Source: Iris pallida
Taxonomy: Eukaryota; Streptophyta; Magnoliopsida; Asparagales; Iridaceae
Direction: 5' to 3'
Assembly (NCBI GenBank): GCA_029216955.1
Contig: JANAVB010003999.1
Coordinates: forward strand, 4,460,072-4,524,071
Length of the DNA: 64,000 nt
Part shown: positions 45,357 to 56,309 of the stretch, one piece after another
Numbering within the stretch: the stretch's first letter is position 1
Layout: each line of letters starts with the position of its first letter
The notes under the pieces: model-generated
What the model was told of the DNA's origin: nothing
Seen by the model: only the letters and a program-made list of their open reading frames with translations
Database searches by the model: none
Position numbers and translations under genes: made by a program

Positions 45357-48300
45357 TCACGAGTCAAACAGGTAGGGATATCGCGATCGGATGTCGTCCT
45401 CACGCTTCCACGTTGACTCACCTAGAGAGTGATAACCCCAAGCAACACGAACTAAGTTAATAGTCTTGTTCTTGAGTGTCTTTTCTCTCCGGTCCAATAT
45501 AGACACGGGCCTCTCCTCATACGAAAGGTTGGTACCAACAACCAATTTCGAATGATCTAGGATATGGCTCGGATCCGGGATGTACCGTCTTAATTGGGAC
45601 ACATGGAATATATCATGTACCTCACTTAGCGACGGCGGAAGAGCGAGACGATAGGACACATCGCCTACTCGCTCCAGAATATTGAACGGCCCTATATACC
45701 TAGGACTAAGCTTTCCCCGTACGCCAAAACGAATGACGCCGCGGGTAGGCAAGATCCTAAGGAATACATGGTCGCCGACGGCAAATTCTAAGGGACGCCG
45801 ATGAGCATCGGCCCAATGGCGCTGGCGATCCTGAGCAACTCGGAGGTGATCTCTGACTCTCCTAACCACTTCAACCGTCTGAGAAATCAGTTCTGGACCG
45901 AGCATCTGCCTCTCTCCGACATCGTCCCATGCTAACGGAGATCTGCACTTCCTGCCATACAGAGCCTCGAAGGGTGCCATCTGGATACTGGCCTGGAAAC
46001 TATTGTTGTACGAGAATTCTACTAGGTGTAGGTGATCCTCCCACGAACCACCGAAGTCAAGGGTACATGACCGCAACATATCTTCGAGAGTTTGTATAGT
46101 ACGCTCTGACTGTCCATCTGTCTGCGGATGATACGCTGAGCTGAACTTGAGACGAGTCCCCAAACTTTGATGAAGATTGCGCCAGAAGTGCGATGTGAAT
46201 CTCGTATCCCTGTCTGATACTATGCTGACTGGCACTCCGTGAAGTCTGACAATCTGCCTGAGATACATCTCTGCTAGCTGTGCCGTCGACTGTCCAACTC
46301 TAAACGGAAGAAAGTGTGCCACCTTGGTAAGCCTGTCCACAATGACCCAAATAGCATCTCTACCTGCCGGAGATCTGGGTAACCCAGTCACGAAATCCAT
46401 GGTAATGTGTTCCCACTTCCATTCTGGGATCGGTAAAGGTTGAAGAAGTCCAGCTGGCCTCTGATGTTCAGCCTTGACCTGTTGGCAAACCAAACATCGA
46501 GAGACATACCGGGCTATCTCCCTCTTCATACCATTCCACCAAAAGTGTTGACGAATATCTCTGTACATCTTCGTGCTGCCTGGGTGAATGGAGTACTGCG
46601 AACTGTGAGCCTCTGCCATGACTTTCTGTCTGATATCTCCACTGGGTACACAAAGATGCGTGCCATGTCGAAGTGTACCATCCTCATGAATACATAACTC
46701 TGGCCTTCTTCCTGCCTCGTACTCTGCTATGAGACACTGAATCTTGGAATCTATTAACTGTGCTGTCCGGATCCTCTCAACTATGGTGGACTGAATCTGT
46801 AGGCTGGCCATCAAGGCCACATTGGAAGGAAGAACCACTTCAATTCCCATCTTCTGAAGATCCGACAATAACTCTGGTTGCACCGTCAGGAAATAAACTC
46901 CGGCTCTCCGGCTCAACGCATCTGCTACAACGTTGGCCTTCCCTGGATGATACTGCAAGTCCACATCATAGTCCACAAGTAGCTCGAACCATCTTCTCTG
47001 TCGCATATTAAGATCCTTCTGGGTGAAAACATACTTCAGGCTCTTATGATCAGTGAATATCTCCACTCTGTCTCCGTACAAGTAGTGCCTCCACAACTTA
47101 AGTGCAAACACTACTGCGGCTAGCTCCAAGTCGTGGGTCGGGTAATTCTTCTCATGATCACAGAGTTGGCATGACGCATAAGCAATTACCTTCCCATGCT
47201 GCATCAAAACACATCCCAATCCTCTGCCTGAAGCGTCGCAATAAACTGTGAATCCTCCGGTCCCATCTGGAAGGGTAAGAATGGGAGCCGTTATCAAACC
47301 TCGCTTCAACTTCTCAAATGATTCCTGACATTCTGCTGTCCAAACGAACGGCACATCCTTGCGGGTCAACTGGGTCATCGGCGCTAAAATCCTTGCAAAA
47401 TCAGAGACGAACCGCCGGTAGTAGCCGGCCAATCCAAGAAAGCTGCGAACTTCTGCCACTGAGCTGGGTACTGGCCATGCCTCGATAGCCACAATCTTCT
47501 GGGGATCCACTTCCACTCCTCCTCTGGTAATGATGTGACCCAAGTAAGAAATGCGATCGAGCCAGAACTCGCATTTACTGAACTTGGCGTACAACTGGTG
47601 CTCTCTGAGAATCTGGAGGACAACTCTGAGATGCTGCTCGTGCTCTGCTTCACTCTTGCTGTAGACCAGGATGTCATCAAGGAACACTATCACAAACTGA
47701 TCCAAATAAGGCATAAAAATACGGTTCATGAGGTCCATGAACACTGCCGGCGCATTGGTCGCTCCAAAGGGCATAACTAGAAACTCCCAAGGCCCGTACC
47801 TCGATCTGAATGCCGTCTTCGGGATGTCCTACTCTCTGACTCTGATCTGGTGGTATCCTGACCGTAAGTCTATCTTCGAGAAAACTGAAGCCCCCTTGAG
47901 TTGATCAAACAAGTCATCTATCCTTGGAAGAGGGTATCTGTTCTTGATTGTCACTGAGTTCAAGGTACGGTAATCAATACATAGCCTAGACGTACCATCC
48001 TTCTTTTTCACAAGAAGCATCGGGGCTCCCCAAGGCGATCCACTAGCACGAATGAATCCCTTGGTTCTAAGTTCTTCAATCATCTTGTACAAAATCTCCA
48101 ATTCTGAAGGCGCCATCCTGTAGACTCGCTCTGATACTGGTGCTGTCCCGGGAATCAAGTCAATGGTGAACTCGATCTCTCGCTCTGGTGGCATCCCTGG
48201 AAGTTCCTCTGGGAAGACATCTGGAAACTCTTCAACTATCCGGGGCAACTGCACTACTGCTACTGCCATCCGCAATACTGGAGGAGATGGCTCCACGGCG

Positions 48301-49894
48301 CCTCTGGAAAATGAAAACTCTGGCTCTCCGGGAATACTAAAGACAACTCTGCCAGCATGGCAGTCTATCCTAGCATAATAGTTCCTCAACCAATCCATGC
48401 CTAGGACTACATCATAGTCTGCCATAGGAAACTCTATGAATCTAGCGGGGAACTCCCTACCGCTAACTACGATCCGACACGAGGAAAACACTCGATCTAC
48501 TCCCACAAGACCATTACCAGTAAGTATATTAAGCCTCACTGATAATGACTCGGGCTCCAATCCTATCCGTGTCGCAAATCGTGCAGACATGAATGAATGC
48601 GATGCACCAGAATTAAATAATACAGATGCTGGAAAGGTGTTGACGAGAACAGTACCTGCCACTACCTCACCTGGTGCAACTTTTTCTTCCATGGTCATCA
48701 TCATAGCCTGACCTCTAGCTGCGGGTCCCCTCTGCTGGAAACCCCTCTGTCGGTTCTGTACTGGAGCCTGGGTGAACTGCTGCTGGAAGGCCTGGGCCTG
48801 GGGCGCCAATGGCCTCGGGTACTGCTGCTGCTGCTGTTGCTGGACTGGAACTGGGGCTGGTCCTCTCACCGAAGAACTAGAAAGATTGGATGATGATGGA
48901 CCTCCCCTATTCGGGCAGGTCCCTATCTGGTGGTCTGCTCCTCCACAAGCCAGGCACAATCCCTGTGCCCTACGATACTCTGCCACTACATGGCCCGGCT
49001 TCCCGCAATGAGAACATCCCACCGCGGAAGACTGCTTCTGCTTCTGCTGCTGCGGGTACGTCGGGGTCGAATGATGAACCGACGTCACTGAGGCCGCCCG
49101 CCTCGGAGTTCCAATGGTTATACCCCTAGCTGCCGGGGCTGGAGCTGAAGATTGGTGTATCTGGTTGTGGGACCGCTTCCTGCCTCCGGTCCTGTCCACA
49201 ATTCTCCGGGAGGTATACTCATGCCTCCTCGCTGCCTTCAATACTGCATCGAACGTCTGGTGCTCGAACTGCTCGACAGCCAATAATATCTCTAAATGCA
49301 GTCCCTGCTGGAACCGCTGGGCCCTATCGAATTCGGTTGCCACCAAGGTGGGGGCGAACCTACTCAGCCTAGAAAACTCGGTCGCATAGCCATCGACCGT
49401 CCTGTCTCCTTGCTTCAAGTTGGTGAATCTGGTCTGCAGGTCGTACCGTGCCACCGCATCGAAGTACTTTGTCTGGAACCTCTCTCTGAACGTCGCCCAA
49501 GTGATTGGTGCTGCTAATCCCATAGCCTGAGCTGCCCACCAATCGCGAGCCAGGTCTAACAACTGTAGGCGTACCACCGCCACCTTCTCATTCTCAGGTG
49601 TCCTAGCTGCTTCTAGAACCACCTCGGTATCCTGAAGCCAAGCGTCTCGGCAATCGCATCTTCACTGCCGTCAAAGAAGGGAGGGTTCAAGCGCTTGAAA
49701 CTGTTGGCCGCCTGATTCCCTTGGGGACCTCCTCGGTTTAGTGCATCATGAACTTCCTGGTGCAAGGCGTCGCCTCGACGATCTTGGGATGCAAGTAGTT
49801 CTCTGATAAGCCCTACCAAAGGTCCCTCATCCTGTCTAGCTGGTTGAGCGGGCGGAGCTGCCTGAACTGGAGGTTCCGAGCCTCCGGGAAGCAA
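45357..49894 (-). pseudogene. GyD gag-pol polyprotein, nearly intact
   Basis: From 49894: gag ([13 protein letters not shown]); one base lost near 49650 shifts the frame, which then stays open to 47831. The first zinc knuckle has lost its last Cys ([14 protein letters not shown], codon 48977-48975); the second, [14 protein letters not shown], is complete. The protease reads [12 protein letters not shown]: the catalytic Asp is Asn (codon 48614-48612), whereas GyA has DSG. RT starts at [14 protein letters not shown] replaces Glu right after YHQIRVRE (47831-47829), and the same frame continues to 45357. That part holds the RT box FLDDILVYS, RNase H ([13 protein letters not shown]), the integrase zinc region, the D-D-E core ([32 protein letters not shown]), GPF and a C-terminal chromodomain-like module ending [14 protein letters not shown]. 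Confidence 0.93.
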
Positions 49895-50170
49895 AACTCG
49901 GGAGGCTACTCCAGAGTGCTGAGCTTGATCTTCCTGGCGCTGGGGTGTTTGTCGAGCTTCCTCTGGCTGGTTGGCAGGTCCGGGAGTAATGCCGCTGAAG
50001 AAGACGACATAGGGAACAGTAAGGAAGGACCAGGACAGATCAATGATACAAGCAATGTGATCAGGTCGAGAATCTCAGGAATTTGAAGATACGAGCAGAG
50101 ATCAAGGACGAAATATTGATTGAGACATCTATTCGGTAAACCCTCACATTTCTTGAATGCCAAGACCTGT

Positions 50171-50190
50171 ATGGGCCACCACTTAAACCA
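50171..50190 (-). other. GyD candidate primer-binding site
   Basis: Minus strand TGGTTTAAGTGGTGGCCCAT, no spacer to the LTR, identical to the GyA site. Not initiator-Met; tRNA not identified. Between it and gag (49895-50170) lies the leader, with no ATG found in the gag frame. Confidence 0.55.
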
Positions 50191-52701
50191 TGTCACGCCC
50201 CAGAACCAGAATACTGGAGAGCGGGGGCAGACATAGCCAGCTACGTATATTGAAATAGAATACATCTCAACTATACGGTCACGGCTGTCTAGATATGAGA
50301 GTTTACTACAAGCCAGCAGTCTCTTAAGGTCAAGCCCATTGTCTCAATCTCAAGCAATTAACAGAGTTACAAGATATTAGAGCATCAAATATATATATAT
50401 ATAAGGCGTCCCAAATATTACATATTGGATGATCATGAAGCTAGTCGTACAAAATGATGGGACTAGCAAGAGTTCAGTCATACATGATCAACCCTAGGAT
50501 TTGTTAATCATGTTTACAGCCCGTAGGCAGACAGTAAGTAAATGTGCATCGAGCTAACAGGTGCTCGTCGGCTAAACGCCTCAAAAGAATAAATTTACAT
50601 ATAAGTGGGTGAAACAAAAGGAAAACCCACTCTTGGCCCGGGTTCCGTCTAGTTGTCACCATTGGGCTGGAAGCTCGGTAGATCCTCGGGAGCTGCTCCA
50701 AAATCTGGCCACACAAAACCAGCTGGGTCAAACCCCAGAAAGAGCAAGTGCCACAAGGGAGGCCACAAATAAGAACAAAAGCCAGCATATCAGAACATAA
50801 GAATAAAAGAAAGTACAAACAGTAAAGTACACAGGGCGATAAACGACTAGGGACGTGAAACCATTCCGGGAGCCAGGTTACAATCCTTAAACCAAATAAG
50901 GACCGGGATTGTACCCCTTCGCCTGAATAGCTCACTGTCTCTACCCATTTATCGTTAGAGATAAGTAAAACAATCATGATCAAGAGTTCCAGGTACAAGA
51001 CTAGACAAGACTTAGACAGGGCTGGACACCATTCATTCACAATCGGCCAAGCAAGTACTACGGCTTACTACTTTAACTAACTAGGGTTATCACAAGCCTT
51101 AATTACTAACAAGATGCAAGTGAGAATTTCCAGTCCCAAGCCCTGCAGACCATCTAGTTATCCTTCTGCGGGTTGAGAGTTATAGTTGGGTACATCGCCC
51201 AGGAGACAAATGTACCCTTAGGTGACTTAGAGGGTGCAACACATGACAGTGTGCTGGAAATGTGCTCTACTCGTCTGCAAGCTACAAGTCCATTAAAGCG
51301 CCCAGATAACGAGATTGCCTGTGACTGGGAATTCTCTATGTTCTAGTTTGATCTAATAATTAGCCTAATCCAATTTAGCACGAGTCCCTGGCCGTGGTAC
51401 CCAGGACGTCGCGTCCTAGACATGATGCAAGACAAGACAAGTGGATTGTACAAACAAGCAAGCAGGAACACCCACGGTGTCAAGGCAAGTCAAGTCAAGT
51501 TATCAAGTCAAGTCAAGTCAAGAGTGCGCCGCCACGGGCCACTATCAAGTTATCAAGGTAAATCATGTCAGGGTACATGTCAGGGGTGCGCCACGACGGG
51601 CCACTATCAAGTCAGGTTGGTCGTGTCAGGAGTGCACCACTACGGGTCACTGTCATGTTATACTAGTTCCTTGTCATACCATGATCAAGAAATAACAAAT
51701 TCATCATAGACAAGTAGGTTGTGCAAGGGGGTCAGGGGTAGGTCTGCGCAGGGTGTGTACTGCGCATGGAAGAGCTGCGCAAGAGTTGTCTTGCGCAAGG
51801 GTTACCTTGCGCAAGGGTAGACTGTGCAGGGGTTATCTTGCGCAAGGGTGGTTTGCGCAGAAGTGAATTGCGCAGGAGCAGTTTGTGCAGAAGTGAATTG
51901 CGCAGGGGTTACTTTGCGCATGGCTGGATTGCGCATGGCTAGCTTGCGCCAGCGCAGTCCAGCGCAGCGCAAAGCGCTGGCCAAGTGACTGCGCAAACGG
52001 CCATGCGCTAAAGAGCACAGGCCAGGGGTGCGCAATCGGCCATGCGCTAAAAAGCGCAAGGCAGGGGGCTGTTCTTCCTGGCCGAGAGCAAGTCCAAAAA
52101 ACACCAAGAACTTCAATTCTTCATATTTTTGTCAAATCAAAATCAAATCTAGATTTTCAAAGTTCTAACTTGAGTAAAATTGAATTCTCTTCCACATGGA
52201 AGCATCAAAACAAGCAAAAATCAAAGTTTAATAGATCAAAACCAAGGATTTCTGAAAGTGGTTAAAACCTAGATCTAGAAGAATGAAAGCTCCAAATCAT
52301 AAAATTTCAAGTTCTAATGTTGATCTACATGTCCTAATCTATCAAATGGACAAATAAAATTGGGTGCTTATTTGTTGGCAAGGTGCACTTGCCTATTGGT
52401 TGGGGAGTTGTGTGGAAGAAGGAAGAAGAAGAAGTTTGTAAGAAATAAATGAGAGAATAAAGAGGAGAGAGAAAAGTAGGTGGTGTTATAAAGTGGGGGA
52501 GTTATGGTGTGTTGAGGGAGGAGTGTAGGTTAAGGTGTTCCATTCATGATGAACCAAACTAAACCAACTTTCACAAAATAAAATCAAGCCATGGTCCAAA
52601 ATCCATTTACGAGAAACCAAAATCCGCAAGTCGAGAAAATAAAATACGTGCCAAAAATCAAATACGAGCATAAATACGAAATACAGGAAATGGGGGTGAC
52701 A
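50191..52701 (-). repeat. GyD 5' LTR (2511 bp)
   Basis: Partner of 42551-45187. Shorter through a 128-bp deletion at about 51682 and slightly longer at an (AT)n near 50395. Carries the second copy of the GCGCA-rich array (51720-51930). Confidence 0.93.
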
Positions 52702-52706
52702 CAGGG

Positions 52707-54079
52707 TAAGCAGGCTACTCTCATGTCAGCCTACGCTTATGCCAGCGTACGCTCAGGTCAAGCTACGCTCAAGCCAGCGTACGCCCAGGTCAAACTACGC
52801 TCAAGCCAAGCTAGCGTATGGGAGTCATACGCTTCCAAAAGGCAGCGTATGAACTCCATACGACTCCTTACTATCCAAGTCAGCGTATGCAAGTCATACG
52901 CTCCCAAAAGGTAGCGTATGAACTCCATACGACTCCTGACCATCCAAGTCAGCGTATGCAAGTCATATGCTCCCAAAAGGTAGCGTATGAACTCCATACG
53001 ACTCCTGACCATCCAAGTCAGCGTATGCAAGTCATACGCTCCCAAAAGGTAGCGTATGAACTCCATACGACTCCTGACCATCCAAGTCAGCGTATGCAAG
53101 TCATACGCTCCCAAAAGATAGCGTATGAACTCCATACGACACACGCTTCCAAAAGGTAGCGTATGCAAGACACACGCTTCCTAAAAAGGCAGCGTATGGA
53201 CTCCATGCTGCGCTAAAGAGCGCGTACAGCTCAGTGACGCAGCTAAAAAGCTAGCATATACTGCTCACTGTCTTCTCCAAACAGCAAGAACTCCATGGTT
53301 GTACCCCAAGGCTTCAAAAGTCCATAACTTGGTCAGAACAAGTCCAAATCCAACTTTCCAAAGGTCAAAGTTGGGTAGAACAAACTTCTCTACAACATGG
53401 AACCATCAAAACTTGCAAACAAAGAAGTTTGATAGATCAAAACCACCAAACTCCAAAAATAACTAATTTCTAGATCTACAAAGATTAAGACTTCGAAATG
53501 AAAAATGCCAAGTTTTAAACTTTCTTAGGATCTTGCGAGGAATAAAAATGAACTACAAAAATATGGGTTCTCATGTGGAGCAAGTTGTACTTGCCTACGG
53601 TTTGGTAGGTGGAGAGAGTAATGAAGAAGAAGAAGAAGAGGAGTAATGGTGAGAAGTAAAGTAAATGAGGAGAGAGAAGGGAGAGGGTGGCTTTAAATAA
53701 AAGGTGGTGGCAGGTGGGAGTTGGGCCGGGTCCAATGGGTCCAATGGGTCGGGTTGCACAGGTCCAACAAGGCTAACCCGAAAGTAAAACTAAAGCAGGA
53801 ATTAAAATGCAGGTAATAAAATTACAGGAAGAAATGCAGAAATTAAATTACAGGAATTAATTAGCATGAAAATTAAAGAGCAGCTAATTAATTAACATAA
53901 AAATTTAAAGAGCAGATAATAGAATTGCAGAAAAATAAAGTACAGAAAATAAAATGCAGATAATTAATTAACATGAAGTTATAGGAATTTAAATACAGGA
54001 TACTACATGATAAATACTAAATAAATACATTCAGGCAATATACGTATTAGAATACGCATTCCGGGAACGGGGAGTGACA
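52707..54079 (-). repeat. GyC 3' LTR, right part
   Basis: Resumes after the GyD target duplication and ends ACGGGGAGTGACA. Holds the 69-bp minisatellite, then an A/G-rich stretch with GAAGAAGAAGAAG near 53620 and AATTAAATTACAGG repeats near 53800-53990. Confidence 0.88.
52812..53150. repeat. 69-bp minisatellite in GyC LTR, nearly five units
   Basis: The word CAGCGTATGCAAG recurs at 52881, 52950, 53019 and 53088, exactly 69 bp apart. A diverged first unit starts near 52812. Each unit contains two palindromes, GCGTATG-CAAGT-CATACGC and GTATG-AACTC-CATAC. Because 69 is a multiple of three, both strands show open frames here that are not genes. Confidence 0.93.
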
Positions 54080-54250
54080 TCTCTACCCTCCTTGAAAAAA
54101 ATTCCGTCCTCGAAATTTCAAATTCAAGCAAGATAGAAATATCGGGGCTAAACTAATCTAAGTACAAGCAATTCAATAAAGCAATCATTTTACAATGTCC
54201 ATAGCAAGTAACATATATGTAAATCCATCAATCTACGATATCAAGCAATT
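54080..54250 (-). other. GyC polypurine tract and 3' untranslated region
   Basis: Minus strand CAAGGAGGGTAGAGA runs into the LTR TGTCACTCC. No other feature. Confidence 0.8.
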
Positions 54251-56309
54251 TTACCCATAAGGTGATAAGCATGAGGAATCATGACAATCAAGGTACACAG
54301 AAAAAGATATACCTTGTGAGTCAAACAGATGTGGATACCATGATCGGATATCATCCTCACGTTCCCACGTTGACTCTCCCAAGGAGTGATGACCCCAAGC
54401 AACCCGGACAAGGTTAATTGTTCGGTTCTTGAGTATCTTCTCTCTTCGGTCCAAAATGGACACAGGCTGTTCCTCGTAAGATAGGTTGGTACCAACAACC
54501 AGCTCAGAGTGATCGAGGACATGGCTTGGGTCCGATACATACCTACGTAATTGAGATACATGAAATACGTTATGCACCTCTCGTAACGAAGGTGGGAGTG
54601 ATAAACGATAAGCAACATCGCCTATCCGATCAAGGATAACAAATGGGCCCACGTACCGCGGACTCAGTTTCCCGCGAACGCCAAATCTAATGACCCCACG
54701 AGTAGGTGAGATCCGCAAGAATACGTGGTCCCCAACAGAGAACTCTAACGGCCTACGATGCTAGTCCGCCCAATGACGATGCCGATCCTGCGCAACACGA
54801 AGTCGTTCTCTAATTCCCTTAATCACTTCAACCGTCTGGATAATCATTTCTGGGCCTAGCATCTTCCTTTCCCCGATATCATCCCATTCTAGTGGCGATC
54901 TACACTTCTTACCATATAGTGCTTCAAATGGCGCCATCTGGATACTGGCTTGATAACTGTTGTTGTATGAGAACTCGACCAAGTGAAGGTGACTCTCCCA
55001 AGACCCTTCAAAATCTAGAGTGCAAGCTCGCAACATGTCTTCTAAAGTCTGAATCGTCCTTTCTGATTGCCCGTCCGTCTGCGGATGGTAAGCCGTGCTA
55101 AATCTTAACTTGGTACCCAGACTATGATGTAAGCTCTTCCAAAAATGCGATGTAAAGCGGGTATCCCGATCCGATACAATACTGACAGGAACTCCATGCT
55201 GCCTGACTATCTGTTGCATATACAACTCTGCCAACTTTTCTGTAGATTACCCTACTCTGAAAGAAAGAAAATGTGCTACCTTCGTAAGTCGGTCCACTAT
55301 TACCCAAATAGCGTCCTTACCACTTGGTGATCTCGGTAAACCGGTCACGAAGTCCATGGTGATATGCTCCCATTTCCATTCTGGAATAGGAAGCGGTTGC
55401 AATAATCCAGCTGGCCTCTGCTATTCTACCTTTACTTGCTGACATATCAAGCAACGGAAAACAAACCTAGCTATCTCCCTCTTCATCCCGTTCCACCAGA
55501 AGTACTGCTTGATATCTTGGTACATCCAGGATGTATAGAATACTGGGAACTGTGAGCTTCTGCCATAACTTCCTGTCTGATATCTCCACTAGGTACACAT
55601 AGACGTGATCCAAACCTAAGCGTACCATCTTCATAAATTTGTATCTCCTTTCTGAGTCCTGACTCACATTCTGCCCTAAGCTTCTGAATCCTTGGGTCTT
55701 GTGCCTGAGCTGCTTTGATCATGCCTACCAAGTCGGATTGAACTTGTAGACTAGTTAGAACTCCTACATCACTAGAAAGTATAACTTCGATGCCCATCTC
55801 CTGAAGGTCTTCTAAGATATGCCTCTGTGTTGTCAACATAAATGTGCCGCCTCTTCTGCTAAGAGCGTCTGCTACTACATTCGCCTTGCCTGGATGATTC
55901 TGGAGCTCCACGTCATAATCCTTGATCAACTCCAGCCACCTTCTCTGCCTCATGTTCAGTTCCTTCTGAGTAAAGATGTACTTCAGACTTTTGTGGTCTA
56001 TGTACATTTCCACTCGGTCACCATATAAGTAATGTCTCCATAGCTTCAGAGCAAATACTACTGCCGCTAACTCCAAATCATGAGTTGGGTAATTCTTCTC
56101 GTGGTCCCGAAGCTGCCTAGATGCATATGCTATCACCTTCCCATGTTGCATAAGGACACATCCAAGTCCTTTACCTGACGCATCACAATATACTGTAAAA
56201 CCTCCGGGTCCAACTGGCAATGTAAGAATAGGCACTGATATCAACTTCTGCTTCAAAGTCTCGAATGATGCCTGACATTCTGTCGACCAAACGAATGGTA
56301 CATCCTTCC
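54251..56309 (-). pseudogene. GyC pol C-terminal half (RNase H, integrase, chromodomain-like module)
   Basis: From 56309 on the minus strand: RNase H ([20 protein letters not shown], then [16 protein letters not shown]), the integrase zinc region ([13 protein letters not shown]) with a frameshift near 55520 in it, and the integrase core with [14 protein letters not shown] and [15 protein letters not shown] nonsense codon lies in WAD-stop-HRR near 54763, followed by GPF and the chromodomain-like module (RREKILKNRTINLV). The normal stop after LFDS is lost and the frame runs about 19 residues further. RT is cut off by the Tat element. Confidence 0.88.

Larger units (their letters stand above)
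42551..52701 (-). mobile_element. GyD: complete Ty3/gypsy chromovirus (10.15 kb)
   Basis: Both LTRs, primer-type site, gag-pol and polypurine tract are present, flanked by a perfect 5-bp duplication CAGGG (42546-42550, 52702-52706). The LTRs differ by about 1% by eye, apart from one 128-bp deletion. The C-terminal chromodomain-like module and LTR style place it in the Tekay/Del chromoviruses. The copy is inactivated by few changes: a one-base deletion in gag, a nonsense codon in RT, and two missense changes in key residues. Confidence 0.94.
40802..56309 (-). mobile_element. GyC: Ty3/gypsy chromovirus (Tekay/Del-like), interrupted by GyD and by the Tat element
   Basis: 3' LTR 40802-42550 plus 52707-54079 (3.1 kb), polypurine tract at 54080, and pol 54251-56309 read on the minus strand. 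At 56309 the Tat element begins within RT-RNase H sequence, so the rest of GyC (RT, protease, gag, 5' LTR) must lie to the right of the Tat element, beyond the window. Left flank AGGAG (40797-40801) should recur after its far LTR. Confidence 0.88.

Noticed and set aside
52758..53168. 136-residue repetitive ORF and its plus-strand counterpart
   Set aside because: Product of a 69-bp tandem repeat whose period is a multiple of three; lies inside the GyC LTR.
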